From assembly GCA_016839945.1 (NCBI GenBank), contig JAEOTE010000007.1, positions 115,799 to 179,798 on the forward strand: 64,000 nucleotides of DNA, given 5' to 3'. Position numbers and translations under genes: made by a program. The notes under the pieces were generated by a model that was not told where the DNA came from, ran no database searches, and saw only the letters and a list, made by a program, of their open reading frames with translations. How positions within the stretch are numbered: position 1 is the first letter of the stretch; every line of letters begins with the position of its first letter. This document shows, piece after piece, positions 28,261 through 38,544 of this stretch. Origin of the DNA: Candidatus Heimdallarchaeota archaeon (GTDB lineage: Archaea > Asgardarchaeota > Heimdallarchaeia > Heimdallarchaeales > Heimdallarchaeaceae).

Positions 28261-28351
28261 CAGTAATATATAAATTAAGTAAATATAAAAAATATAGCTA
28301 GAAGAAGGATTCCAAAAAGTTCTAATATAATCCATACTTAAAAGGACTAGA

Positions 28352-28600
28352 ATGAAAGGAAGAAAAAAATCTATTGAAGATTTTTGGAAAAGAAATAGAA
28401 AACATATTGTTATGGCATTCATAATCCTTCTAGGTATTATGCTCAGTCTTTCAATTTTTGGTATTATTTTTACAATTACAAGAAGGCATGAACTCTCTGA
28501 TATTGATGTTATAGCAAATTTGGTGATTTATACAGGGAATGCAATTGTAATGAGTATTCTTCTCTTTGCAACCTTCAGATTTAGAATTCGTGGAATATAA
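28352..28600 (+). CDS. Small membrane protein
   Basis: 82 aa, two TM helices, basic N-terminus. Confidence 0.55.
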   Translation: MKGRKKSIEDFWKRNRKHIVMAFIILLGIMLSLSIFGIIFTITRRHELSDIDVIANLVIYTGNAIVMSILLFATFRFRIRGI

Positions 28601-28659
28601 AATTATCTAGATTTTTGGAAATTCTCAAAATTTTAATAGACTAAAACAAGTGTTTTCAT

Positions 28660-28947
28660 ATGAGAATGCTAAAATGTCCAAATTGTAATACTTTGCTTGA
28701 TATATATGTTGGAGCACTTCGACCTATGGAAGCAGTAGCTGCAGAAATGTTACAGAAAGGTGTAATACTTCATTGTCCTAGTTGTCATTCACGTAATTTT
28801 GATATTTCAGAGATAGCATGTCCTCAATGCAATGAAAATAAACTTCAATCTTCTATGTTAGAACAAACTGTTACTGCACAAATTCCTCAAAAATTAGAAG
28901 GAAGAATCCACTGCACTAACTGTGAGTTTAAGATACATGTTTGGTAA
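28660..28947 (+). CDS. Zinc-ribbon protein
   Basis: Four CxxC motifs: CPNCNT, CPSCHS, CPQCNE, CTNCEF. Confidence 0.75.
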   Translation: MRMLKCPNCNTLLDIYVGALRPMEAVAAEMLQKGVILHCPSCHSRNFDISEIACPQCNENKLQSSMLEQTVTAQIPQKLEGRIHCTNCEFKIHVW

Positions 28948-28992
28948 AAAAAATCAATCCTGAAAAAGGATTGAAATCTGAATTTTTTACTG

Positions 28993-29976
28993 CTATCTTT
29001 TTTCAACAATGATTTCTACAACATCAGTATCATTAAGTTCATGATCTAAGCCAACTTGTTGTCCTTCAAATTCAGCGGAAGGTCCCCAAACTCGGGCATA
29101 TTTGAATCTTTCAACAAAACTACTATGAATTTTCCTTGTAACATCTAATACAGTTGAACCTTCTGCTAGAACAAAAGGTTGTTCAAGATCAGCTTTTTGT
29201 CCAGGTTTCTTTGTGTAAACCCGAACCATCTCAAGTTGTTCAACAAGTGCTTTTTTAAGATTTTCCAGTGAGTCTACATGCATAATCGATATAGGGATTA
29301 TTGGAAAAGGGCTAATTTCCTGAACTATCTTGAAATTCTCTTCAGTCCCAGGTAAATCTCCTTTAGTAGCGATAATCACAAACTTATATTGAGACTCACC
29401 ATCTACAAGTAATTTGGAATCTTCAAGTTGCTTGATAAGAAAATCATACTGCCTTTGAATATCCATAGATAAATCTATGACTAGCATTATAGCATCACTA
29501 GTTCTGGCTACTCGAACAATTTGTCGATTGATATTCCAATCTTCTCTCCAGTCAAGAAATCCAGGGACATCAACTATCTGTATTCTCAAATCTTCATACT
29601 CAAGTGTGCCAGCATGAGCAATGCGAGTTGTGTGGAGATATGCACCTACTTTGACATCTGTATTTGTTATAGCATTCATCAGAGTACTTTTACCAACATT
29701 AGATAAACCAAAAAGTGCGATTCGACCATCTCCAGAGGAGGGAATGTGAAATGGATCATATATCCTGCCTTTTTGTTTAGGTTTCTCTTTAATTTCAGCA
29801 ATCATTCCTTCTAGTTCTCGAAGTTGAAGTTTGAATACACCCATCTTGTCTAATTTCTTATTGTAAATATCTTCGATAATGTCCTCTAATTCAGCAATGA
29901 GAGCTTCTCCTTCAAGATTCCTTATCCTTCTGGCTATATTGAATCTATACCACTTTATTTTGGTGTAATTACTCAT
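28993..29976 (-). CDS. DRG/Obg-type GTPase with C-terminal TGS domain
   Basis: ALFGLSNVGKSTLMNAITN, DVPGF, ATKGD; TGS-like tail VLDVTRKIHSSFVERFKYARVWGPSAEFEGQQVGLDHELNDTDVVEIIV. Confidence 0.92.
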   Translation of the reverse strand: MSNYTKIKWYRFNIARRIRNLEGEALIAELEDIIEDIYNKKLDKMGVFKLQLRELEGMIAEIKEKPKQKGRIYDPFHIPSSGDGRIALFGLSNVGKSTLMNAITNTDVKVGAYLHTTRIAHAGTLEYEDLRIQIVDVPGFLDWREDWNINRQIVRVARTSDAIMLVIDLSMDIQRQYDFLIKQLEDSKLLVDGESQYKFVIIATKGDLPGTEENFKIVQEISPFPIIPISIMHVDSLENLKKALVEQLEMVRVYTKKPGQKADLEQPFVLAEGSTVLDVTRKIHSSFVERFKYARVWGPSAEFEGQQVGLDHELNDTDVVEIIVEKR

Positions 29977-30127
29977 TATACCACCTCATATTTTCTTTTT
30001 TTATTACTTCAATTTTACGCAAATCAGCGATTCATTTTTTGATTACGATATATTTTCGAAAACTAGCAGCAAGTTTGTTAAAATGAATTTAATAGAAAGA
30101 AATTAAGACTTTCTCGAAAAATCATCA

Positions 30128-30232
30128 ATAACAATGTAGACTACTCGCTACTAATCTTAGTACAAACATGATTAGAGCGCGAGATCCCCTCGCATGAAGT
30201 CATACACAAAGTACAGGGATTGACATTGTTAT
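30128..30232. ncRNA. Candidate structured RNA/regulatory element (orientation unresolved)
   Basis: Perfect 10-bp complementary ends ATAACAATGT (30128-30137) and ACATTGTTAT (30223-30232) enclose hairpins CTAATC/GATTAG (30151-30156/30170-30175) and GCGAG/CTCGC (30179-30183/30189-30193); higher GC than flanks; no ORF. Confidence 0.4.
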
Positions 30233-30362
30233 CAGGATAGGATAAATTAATACAATTAAAAAACTTTTGACATGAAATAGTGTTTGAAAAATTATTTAAA
30301 ATTTAAAAATGCTAAAATGTATTTTAAGGATTTAGATATAGAAATTGAAGAAAAAGAGAGAA

Positions 30363-30596
30363 TTATTGATCTACACAGATCATTGTCATTGTAGAACGAA
30401 CTTTCTCCAACACTCTGAGGTTTTCAGTAACGATTTTCTTCAAAGAATCAGTATCTTCAGCTTCAATTTTGGCTATCAAATCGTAAACACCATAAACGAT
30501 GTGAACCTCTACTACATTGGGCATGGTTTTAAGTTGTTCCATAACGCTGCTTTCCTCTCCAATCTCACAATTTATTAAAATGTAAGCTGATGCCAC
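30363..30596 (-). CDS. Stand-alone Lrp/AsnC ligand-binding (RAM) domain protein
   Basis: 77 aa ASAYILINCEIGEESSVMEQLKTMPNVVEVHIVYGVYDLIAKIEAEDTDSLKKIV; no HTH. Confidence 0.9.
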   Translation of the reverse strand: MASAYILINCEIGEESSVMEQLKTMPNVVEVHIVYGVYDLIAKIEAEDTDSLKKIVTENLRVLEKVRSTMTMICVDQ

Positions 30597-30703
30597 TTTT
30601 ATTTCACCGGGCTGAAAATGATTAAAGGTTTATAAAAAGATTCCGCATTTTGTTTAGTTTAAAGAGATTTGTTATCATACAGAAGAAATAAGGTGTGTAT
30701 AGA

Positions 30704-31420
30704 CTATTTTTCTACAAGTTCCTTTAGTTTTTTAGCTGATTTGATATTATGTTCTAAATCACTAGGATTAGGAACCATTCCATCCCAACCAGATTTTTCT
30801 ACAAACGTTTCGAAATGTTCATACAATTCTTCAGCAGTAAATTTTGCTATCTTTGTTGGAGTGTCAAAACCAGCAGAATGGTATAATTTAGCCAATTTTG
30901 ATTTTACATATCCAATTCTAGTGATATCTGAAAGTTCTACCAATTCTAAAATACCTTTTTCTGGAATATCTAATTGTTTTGCTAGCTCTTTTCTTTGTTT
31001 TATTGTTTTTCCTACTTCAAGCATTTGTTCTACATTTTTAATACCAATACTTGCTAGTTTTCTAACATATTCCAGGTTTACTTGATAGAAATTTTTGAGA
31101 GGAAAAATCCTTCTGGATTTCTTAGTTCTTACTTCTCTAAGTTTTGCGGTATGACTCAATAGTTCTCTGTTTTCAATAAATTTGAAATAATTCATTAAAA
31201 CATATAAAGATCCTTTCGCTGAAGTTTTCAGGACTTTTTCAATTTTCTCTACATATAAATCGATATCAGTTTTGTTTATATCAACTAGTCCCTTTTCCAT
31301 TTCTTCCTTCAGGAAATTTGCGAATTTATTAACAGCTGCAACATTCCTGTCAATAACTTCATCCTTTTTTCCTTTCCTCTTAAGAAATTTCCTAAACTCC
31401 GCTTCATTCAATAAAAGCAC
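30704..31420 (-). CDS. DUF4332-like helix-hairpin-helix protein with N-terminal integrase core-binding-like helical domain
   Basis: VRKLASIGIKNVEQMLEVGKTIKQRKELAKQLDIPEKGILELVELSDITRIGYVKSKLAKLYHSAGFDTPTKIAKFTAEELYEHF. Confidence 0.7.
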   Translation of the reverse strand: MLLLNEAEFRKFLKRKGKKDEVIDRNVAAVNKFANFLKEEMEKGLVDINKTDIDLYVEKIEKVLKTSAKGSLYVLMNYFKFIENRELLSHTAKLREVRTKKSRRIFPLKNFYQVNLEYVRKLASIGIKNVEQMLEVGKTIKQRKELAKQLDIPEKGILELVELSDITRIGYVKSKLAKLYHSAGFDTPTKIAKFTAEELYEHFETFVEKSGWDGMVPNPSDLEHNIKSAKKLKELVEK

Positions 31421-31432
31421 CCTATTCTTTAT

Positions 31433-32332
31433 TTACTGCTTTTTCTTCAAAAATCTATGCCATCGAGTTATTTCATTTTCCAACCAATTACCTTCAGGTC
31501 TGCAACTGAAGGACCAATTTGTAGAGCCAATATCAAAATACTTAGGTAAATCTTCATCTTTCAATATTTTACTAATCGATATTTTTTGTTTGATTTTTGT
31601 TTTCAAAAAGCTGATTAAAGAATCATAATATAATCTGACAGATTGTATATAGTCTTTCTTAACTGGATTACCATGACCAGGGATGAACAGATCAATATCC
31701 ATATTTTCCCAAGTTTTGTACATTTCTGGAGTATCATAGGAAGTTCGTGTTAGTTGTGGATATGTTACAAGTAGATTATCCCCAGTGCACATTATTTTTT
31801 CTCCGGGAATAAGAACAATAGCTGATTCAGCTGTATGATTACCTATAACTTTGAATATAATTTTACGTTCTTCTTCTCCAATTTCTAATTCATCTTTTAC
31901 GGTGATATTGGGGATAAACAAATCTGCGTTTTCTATATCTTCTGCTATCTCAGAATCTTCTTCCCTATAGTCTTTTGCTCTTTCCTTTCTTTCCTTTGTG
32001 CTTAAATAACCCGAATAGCTTCTTTTTAGACCTGTTATTCCCCTCTTAGCAATCACAACATCCACATCTTTGAAAACTTTCATAGCTAGAATATGATCCC
32101 AATGGATGTGTGTTAGCAATAGATAACTAGTTTTTCTTTGAAAATGCTCTTCCATTTGTTTTCGGAATTCCATAATAGCTTTACTATATACTCCGCAATC
32201 AACAAAAATGAGCTGATCTGGTAAAGCGATACAAGTAATAGTAACTGTTTGAGGAGCGTCATTTACTATGCTTCTTTTTTTGTCTAAGAAATTAGCAATG
32301 AAGATGTTGTCAGTTATTTTCTGAACTTGCAT
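31433..32332 (-). CDS. MBL-fold metallo-hydrolase
   Basis: LLTHIHWDHILAMKVF; NHTAESAIVLIPGEKIMCTGDNLL; FIPGHGNPV. Confidence 0.93.
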   Translation of the reverse strand: MQVQKITDNIFIANFLDKKRSIVNDAPQTVTITCIALPDQLIFVDCGVYSKAIMEFRKQMEEHFQRKTSYLLLTHIHWDHILAMKVFKDVDVVIAKRGITGLKRSYSGYLSTKERKERAKDYREEDSEIAEDIENADLFIPNITVKDELEIGEEERKIIFKVIGNHTAESAIVLIPGEKIMCTGDNLLVTYPQLTRTSYDTPEMYKTWENMDIDLFIPGHGNPVKKDYIQSVRLYYDSLISFLKTKIKQKISISKILKDEDLPKYFDIGSTNWSFSCRPEGNWLENEITRWHRFLKKKQ

Positions 32333-32422
32333 AGTAGATACAAGTAATAAGAACTAATAAGCATTAGGTCTAGAAGTTCAAAACTACGAAACAAAAATAA
32401 AGGGTTAATTCGAAAAGAAGAT

Positions 32423-33601
32423 ATGGTAGAATTCTCTCTTAATCATGTTAATCAATTCATTCTTAGAAAACAGCATTTTACCAATGAAACGAAAACAGAC
32501 GATATATTAGCTATAGCTAAGGACATTGGTGGATTACATAGCACCAGTCAAACTTCACCTTACCTATCTTTGTACAGCCGGACTAATAATTTTACAAAAA
32601 ACCAATTAGATGAAGAAGCATACAAAAAGAAGAATCTGGGAAAGGTTCGATGCGTAAGAAAAACTATATTCATACTACACAAAGATGTTTTGCCATGGGT
32701 AATTAATGCAACAAAAAAACAGCATGCTAAACGTCATATAGACTATCTAGCAAATCTTGGAGTAAAAGAGGAGAAATATCAGAAGATAGTTGATGATATG
32801 CTAAACGTTCTCAAAGGAAGAAATCTATCGGTTTCTGAAATAAAGGAAGAGCTCAATAGTCAAGAAAATATCTCTGCTATGGTGAACCTTGCGTGTGATA
32901 AATTTCAGATTATTAGAAACAAACCCATCAAAAGTTGGAGAGATAGAAGACACACTTACTCATCTTTTGAAGAGTATTTTCCAAATATGAATCTAAAACA
33001 ATATAGTGAAGAGGAAAGCAGAAAATTACTTGTTAAGTACTATCTAGAAAGTTTTGGTCCTGTAACAGAAAACGATATTGTTTGGTGGACTGGTTTTAAT
33101 AAAACTGAAACAAGAAAAGCTTTAGCAGAATTAGAAGGAAGTATTACTGAAATCTCTATATCAAATGATGATAAAGTGTATATTATACTTCAATCCAATC
33201 TAGAGAAATTACAAAAAATGAGTGTAACAGATGAACTAACCCTAAGCATTCTACCTGATTTAGATCCTTATACTATGGGATACAAAGATAGAGACAGATA
33301 CATCGATGAAAATTATTATGATTATATTTATGATCGTTCTGGAAATGCAACGACAACAATATTAGCAGATGGTAAAGTTATAGGAGTTTGGGATTTCGTA
33401 GGAACAAAAATACCAATGATTAAGTTTCACTTTTTTGAACAACAAAAGAAAGAAACCTATGAGAAAATAAAATCACAATTAAAAAAAGTTGGATCTTTTA
33501 TTTTCGATACAGAAGTTCCTCTAAAGGAGTGTAAGGAAATGGATCCATTGAAAACTAGAACTCCAGGTGAAGTACAAACTCCTCTTAAACACTGTAAATA
33601 G
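32423..33601 (+). CDS. Winged-helix DNA-binding/AlkZ-like (HTH_42) protein
   Basis: IGGLHSTSQTSPYLSLYSR, YYLESFGPVTENDIVWWTGFNKTETRKAL, LPDLDPYTMGYKDRDRY. Confidence 0.85.
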   Translation: MVEFSLNHVNQFILRKQHFTNETKTDDILAIAKDIGGLHSTSQTSPYLSLYSRTNNFTKNQLDEEAYKKKNLGKVRCVRKTIFILHKDVLPWVINATKKQHAKRHIDYLANLGVKEEKYQKIVDDMLNVLKGRNLSVSEIKEELNSQENISAMVNLACDKFQIIRNKPIKSWRDRRHTYSSFEEYFPNMNLKQYSEEESRKLLVKYYLESFGPVTENDIVWWTGFNKTETRKALAELEGSITEISISNDDKVYIILQSNLEKLQKMSVTDELTLSILPDLDPYTMGYKDRDRYIDENYYDYIYDRSGNATTTILADGKVIGVWDFVGTKIPMIKFHFFEQQKKETYEKIKSQLKKVGSFIFDTEVPLKECKEMDPLKTRTPGEVQTPLKHCK

Positions 33602-33637
33602 ATCCAGAATATTGAGAACTCTTCCAAAAAAATAAAT

Positions 33638-34630
33638 ATGTTAAACTCCCTTATAGTTATTGAAGTCTTTCAGCACAATGGTGAAGGGGTTATGAAAAAA
33701 AAGACAATATATTTTGGATTTACAATAGTTGTTTTTATTTTGTTAACAAACACAGTCTCTAGAGCTGGTTCGCTACAATATGTAGGCGTAAAAGTTGGGG
33801 ACACGTTCAAATACAAGATCACGGATGGACATATTTTAACAAAATTTAATGATACTGTTTATCTAAATGACAGTGATTTAAACATTCAGGGAAAGAAAGT
33901 GGACATTCGAATTACAGCAATAGGTGAGATTCTATTAGAATCATTCTTTGGGTACCCAATGGAAGAAATAATAGTAAATGTAACAGAAACAATTGATGGA
34001 GAAGAATATGAAGGTTATACACTCTTAGATGAATGGTATCAGATGTTCTCAGTAATTTTCTTATCTTATATTGGAATTACTCTTTCTTTTGATCCTGAAT
34101 ACTATGAATTTCATCCTCCAGATTCCAGTACAACAGATGTTGAGGAGTTCTTGATGTTACCCATTTTCGCTACAACTAATTCAAGTTTTTATCAAGAATT
34201 GGTAGATCAAGGAGGAATCTCAACTGCACCTCTTCAACCTCAAGGGGGAGCTCCATCAAAAATGGTTTTAGAAGGAATTCAAATAACATTTGACGGAGAA
34301 AGCAAATTTACGTTAAACGCAACAATGGAAGACTCGACATCAGGAACAATAAACGTAGATGTTGAGTGGAACACAAGTGCAATACTAGAATTTTATGTGT
34401 TCATAGATACTCAGAATGGAGTGGTAAAGGAATTTTATCTTAATTTCGAAAATGATATCATAATTGGACCTAATACTACAATTAATGAGATTACATATGG
34501 GTTTAAAGAAGAAAAAACTTCAGGGAATGGAAATACTTTTACCCTAGATTACTCCTTAATGTTATCAATTTATGTTAGTGCAAGTCTCTTAGTAGTTTTT
34601 GTAATTGTAAAGAGAAAAAGAAATAAGTAA
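33638..34630 (+). CDS. Secreted/membrane-anchored protein with C-terminal TM and basic tail
   Basis: Signal-like KKKTIYFGFTIVVFILLTNTVSRAG; C-terminal LMLSIYVSASLLVVFVIVKRKRNK. Confidence 0.75.
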   Translation: MLNSLIVIEVFQHNGEGVMKKKTIYFGFTIVVFILLTNTVSRAGSLQYVGVKVGDTFKYKITDGHILTKFNDTVYLNDSDLNIQGKKVDIRITAIGEILLESFFGYPMEEIIVNVTETIDGEEYEGYTLLDEWYQMFSVIFLSYIGITLSFDPEYYEFHPPDSSTTDVEEFLMLPIFATTNSSFYQELVDQGGISTAPLQPQGGAPSKMVLEGIQITFDGESKFTLNATMEDSTSGTINVDVEWNTSAILEFYVFIDTQNGVVKEFYLNFENDIIIGPNTTINEITYGFKEEKTSGNGNTFTLDYSLMLSIYVSASLLVVFVIVKRKRNK

Positions 34631-34646
34631 TTTTTCTCTTCTTTAT

Positions 34647-35399
34647 CTATTTTTTCGCAATAATCATAAAGCGTGAATCTCTAACTTCTATGAATCCTTT
34701 AACCATGATTATCTCATGGAGTTCGAAAAGCTTTTCCTTATATTTCTCGATGGAAAAATCTGGAATTGCCCAAGGTATGATTTTACAATAATAAGCAATA
34801 GCACCTACATCAAAAAATCGAACAATTGGAAAGGCTTCATACTTCTCTAATACAGTGAACCCAAATTCTTCTAACTCTTGAGATGCAAACTCCAAATGCC
34901 AATCATTTTCCTCAAAATGAGCTCCTAAAAGATCTGCAAGATCCTTGTCATTCTCTCCACCAACTTGCTTATTCACAAATTCTCCATCTTTCTTTAGAAT
35001 TCGAAAAACTTCCTTTGGATCATAAGATTCATGCTGATTTATTATTAACTCAAATTCTTCATCTTTGAATGGTAAATTGCTCTCATCTTCTATTTGAAAA
35101 ACTTTAACTCCTAAAGGCTCGAGTCTTTGCTTAGCTACAGGAACGTTAGGCAAATATGCTTCTGTAGCACAAGTATGCTTTGGAAAAGGTTGAAAGTTTG
35201 TTGCTAGAAATTCTCCTCCTCCGGTACCCATGTCAAGGAGAGATTTAACTCTTCTAATCCTTGGTAAAATCTTGCTAGGATAGCTCCAAGGCAAAGGGGA
35301 CGATACCATTCTATCTCTGATATGAGAAAAATCCCAGCCCGTAAATGGGTGTTCATATTCATGAATCATGAATTCCATTAATTCATCTTTTGAAAACAT
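34647..35399 (-). CDS. Class I SAM-dependent methyltransferase
   Basis: SLLDMGTGGGEFLA, LPFKDEEFELIINQHESYDPKEVFRILKKDGEFV. Confidence 0.9.
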   Translation of the reverse strand: MFSKDELMEFMIHEYEHPFTGWDFSHIRDRMVSSPLPWSYPSKILPRIRRVKSLLDMGTGGGEFLATNFQPFPKHTCATEAYLPNVPVAKQRLEPLGVKVFQIEDESNLPFKDEEFELIINQHESYDPKEVFRILKKDGEFVNKQVGGENDKDLADLLGAHFEENDWHLEFASQELEEFGFTVLEKYEAFPIVRFFDVGAIAYYCKIIPWAIPDFSIEKYKEKLFELHEIIMVKGFIEVRDSRFMIIAKK

Positions 35400-35479
35400 T
35401 AAAGCAACCTAATGATATGTAAAAATAACCATTATTTATTTTTTTCATTATCCTTTCTTTTGGGTAAATTTATTAAGAT

Positions 35480-36676
35480 ATGACTTTTACTCTATTCTGC
35501 AAGCGAGATGTAAAGATGAGTGGATTAAAGTCTTATATCATGAAAAACAAACAAATGTTTACTTTTCTTGTAGCTGTTCTACTTTGTGCAGCAATTCTCA
35601 TACCAATTATAGTCAAACAGACCTCAAAAGACAAGACAATTATTATAAGATCTAATAGAGATTTTAGGAAGTATAATTTACCAGGTTCTGGTACATCAAT
35701 TGATCCATATATCATTGAAAATAACACAATTAAGACCTCAAATGATTATGCCATTCTTATTGCAGATGTAACAGAATACTTCATTGTAAGAAACAATAAT
35801 CTACAAGCAGCAACCGCAAGTATTTCCATTTCTTTGGTTGCATCTAATAGAACTCAACTTATTAATAACACTTGTACAAATAGCAACATAGGGATTTATA
35901 TCTCAAATTCTCCTGGATGCTACATTTTTGGAAATAATTGTAGTAACAATTTTATTGATGGAATTCAAGTAGAGTCTTCTGGATATGAAGATACCTCAAG
36001 TTACTGTACTATAGCAAACAATACTTGTATAAATAATGTTGAAAATTCCATTGTTATTTGGGAAACACCATATACTTTACTAGAGAACAATACATGTATA
36101 ATGCCAAATAAAAATGTGATACAAATATATCACAAATGTGGAATAGTTCTTTTTAAATCAGGTAATGCTATTGTTCGCAATAATGTAATTATAAACACCG
36201 GAATTCAATTCGGTAATCATCCTGTTTATCTGATAACTTCTATAATTGAAGATAACTTAATTAATGGAAAGGAATTTGGTCTTTTTTATAATACAAAGAA
36301 TTTAACTATAGATTCATCTAATTATGGACAACTGTACTTCTTTAATTGTTCAGACATTGAAATCAGAGATCAGAATATTATAGACAACTATACTCCTCTA
36401 GAATTAGAAAATTGTACAAACATACAAATAGTAAATAGCTCTTTCAATTATAATTACAAGTATGGTATTGTTCTTAGAGGATGTCACGATATTCTGATTG
36501 AAAATACAGAGAGCAGCTATAATTACATGGGTGCATATGTATGGTATTCTACAAATGTTACAATTGATTCCTGTATCTTTACTAATAATTATCTAGGGTG
36601 CTTTGTCGATCAATCTACCTATACATTGACAGATAACATCTTTAGTGACAACGAAGAAGATTTTATAGAAGTTTAA
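35480..36676 (+). CDS. Secreted right-handed beta-helix (NosD/pectate-lyase-like) protein
   Basis: N-terminal TM plus repeated N-rich rungs (NNTCTNSNIGIYISNSPGCYIFGNNCSNNFIDGIQV). Confidence 0.85.
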   Translation: MTFTLFCKRDVKMSGLKSYIMKNKQMFTFLVAVLLCAAILIPIIVKQTSKDKTIIIRSNRDFRKYNLPGSGTSIDPYIIENNTIKTSNDYAILIADVTEYFIVRNNNLQAATASISISLVASNRTQLINNTCTNSNIGIYISNSPGCYIFGNNCSNNFIDGIQVESSGYEDTSSYCTIANNTCINNVENSIVIWETPYTLLENNTCIMPNKNVIQIYHKCGIVLFKSGNAIVRNNVIINTGIQFGNHPVYLITSIIEDNLINGKEFGLFYNTKNLTIDSSNYGQLYFFNCSDIEIRDQNIIDNYTPLELENCTNIQIVNSSFNYNYKYGIVLRGCHDILIENTESSYNYMGAYVWYSTNVTIDSCIFTNNYLGCFVDQSTYTLTDNIFSDNEEDFIEV

Positions 36677-36705
36677 TAACTAAATTTCTCTCTTAAAACT
36701 AGAAA

Positions 36706-37245
36706 CTATTTATTCATTCTTTCATAGAATTTTTGTATCATTTTAGCGGTTTTGTGTGGGGACTTAACATCTTCTGTGGTTTCATTAAAGCAGTAGAGTT
36801 TAATGATTATTCTATCACCGTATGAAGTAGTTATTTCACATCTAATTGAACCTAATTCTTTAGCATAAAGTCCTTTAATTTTAAACTTAGAGATCTGTTC
36901 CCATGCAATACTTTTTTCTGTATTATCTTTAGCTACAATTTTCAAACCTTTATTAGTAAATATGTATGTATTTTTATCTCTTGAAATTCTTTTACGATCA
37001 TAACCAAAGATAGTAAGACCTACTAAGAGAAAGAAACCTTCTACCATCATTAAAATAATGGAGCCTATACCAAAATAGAATACAATAGTAAGAATAATAG
37101 TTGTTGTGGAAGGAAAACAAAGAATTATTGGCCATTTTGTTACTTTGCCTAATGTTTGTGGTTCTAATTTGATAACATCCAGTTTATCTTCTGTAACTTT
37201 AGAGAATGTTGAAAAATTATCATTAGTAGCTTCGTTACCAGTCAT
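36706..37245 (-). CDS. Two-TM protein with PH-like domain
   Basis: TM hairpin then NTYIFTNKGLKIVAKDNTEKSIAWEQISKFKI. Confidence 0.6.
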   Translation of the reverse strand: MTGNEATNDNFSTFSKVTEDKLDVIKLEPQTLGKVTKWPIILCFPSTTTIILTIVFYFGIGSIILMMVEGFFLLVGLTIFGYDRKRISRDKNTYIFTNKGLKIVAKDNTEKSIAWEQISKFKIKGLYAKELGSIRCEITTSYGDRIIIKLYCFNETTEDVKSPHKTAKMIQKFYERMNK

Positions 37246-37314
37246 TATTTATTGCAGATATTATTCAACATTTAAATCTAATGCAAAAGATGAGAGTTGG
37301 AAATTAAGAATTAT

Positions 37315-37758
37315 CTAAGAACATTCTGGTTGAAATTTTTTATTAATAACATCATACAATGCAGGGACAATTTTAACAAGCATATCCTTAGTTAAATTAC
37401 CTTTGGATTCGAATTTTTTCAATATTTTTTGTATCATCTTATAGTAGGGAATAGGGTTTGTATCTTTTGGAATCAATAATCCCAGAGATGCATAGGTTTT
37501 ATCTCTGAAAGTATTTTTTTCAAAATTGGGAATTAAACGTGTTACACAAACTGCCTGGAGATTGCCAATATGAGTGACTAACATATCTCCATCTTCACAA
37601 GCCATAGGCATGCTCTTTAAACAGATATCTCGATTGACTGTTTCACCTATTTTTACTTCAGGGTAAAAGTGCAATAGTTCGTTACCTATGTCTGTCATTC
37701 CAGTTAGAAAAACAGCTCTAGTCTGAAAATCCTTTGAATCGCTTGACTTTGGCTTCAA
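37315..37758 (-). CDS. Small soluble protein, possible longin-like domain
   Basis: 147 aa: RAVFLTGMTDIGNELLHFYPEVKIG...YASLGLLIPKDTNPIPYYKMIQKILKKF; strand/helix pattern compatible with longin-like fold. Confidence 0.4.
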   Translation of the reverse strand: MKPKSSDSKDFQTRAVFLTGMTDIGNELLHFYPEVKIGETVNRDICLKSMPMACEDGDMLVTHIGNLQAVCVTRLIPNFEKNTFRDKTYASLGLLIPKDTNPIPYYKMIQKILKKFESKGNLTKDMLVKIVPALYDVINKKFQPECS

Positions 37759-37894
37759 TTTCGAACCCCCAAGTTCTATAACATTTTTGTTGATGAGCTT
37801 TAATAAAGGTTACTCACATAGCTTTTCTAAAAAAACTGAATTACTATTATAAAAAATGATGAGATAAAGAAAAAAAAGAGTTCAGGAATTACTC

Positions 37895-38467
37895 TTATTC
37901 TTCACTAATTTCTCTCCTGTCTGCTTCTTTTTTAATAACGATAACTTCTGCTAGAAAAGCTAAGAAAAAGATTAACGTAACAATAGCTGGAACAAAACAA
38001 AGCAAACCTATATAGAACAGATTTAAAACAAGCCAGAGCCAAAAACCTCCAAACATCAAACTTACTGTTACAACAAAAAGGAGAGCTGTTAAGATAATTA
38101 TTCTTCTATTGGATACATCAATTTGTGTATCAGTAAGACCTTTAATCTGTTCTTCAATTTTCCTTTCACCTGTTTTTTCCCTAATTAAAAGTACTACTTT
38201 TCTGAAATAAGGAACTATGAAATAAAGTAACACAAACAGTGCAGAAAGTGTTAGTATTGTAAAAGGAATACCTAATGCTAGAAAGACGCTATCACTGTTC
38301 TTCACAGTGTAATAATAACCCATGATTGAAGTAATAACAAAAATCAGAAAATGAATTATCCATACAAATACAAGGAGTGTAAGTCGATTTCTTCTTTCAA
38401 TTAGAATGAATGGAGAATAATCTTCCAACCACCAGAATCTCTTTGTCATTTTTGAAATATTAATCAC
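37895..38467 (-). CDS. 4-TM membrane protein
   Basis: 190 aa; two hydrophobic lobes separated by IEEQIKGLTDTQIDVSNRRII. Confidence 0.75.
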   Translation of the reverse strand: MINISKMTKRFWWLEDYSPFILIERRNRLTLLVFVWIIHFLIFVITSIMGYYYTVKNSDSVFLALGIPFTILTLSALFVLLYFIVPYFRKVVLLIREKTGERKIEEQIKGLTDTQIDVSNRRIIILTALLFVVTVSLMFGGFWLWLVLNLFYIGLLCFVPAIVTLIFFLAFLAEVIVIKKEADRREISEE

Positions 38468-38544
38468 CTTTTCCTAAACATAACCTTATCGTTTTTTAAC
38501 ATTTATATTTTTTGGGGAGAGGATTTACGTATTGTTTTGTTTGT

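Noticed and set aside
30128-30232. tRNA or 5S rRNA interpretation of the structured element
   Set aside because: No T-loop GGTTCRANYCC, no 7-bp acceptor with discriminator, and no 5S core sequence seen on either strand.
30669-31085. 138-aa plus-strand ORF
   Set aside because: Antisense to the DUF4332-like gene; Ser/Phe-rich shadow frame.
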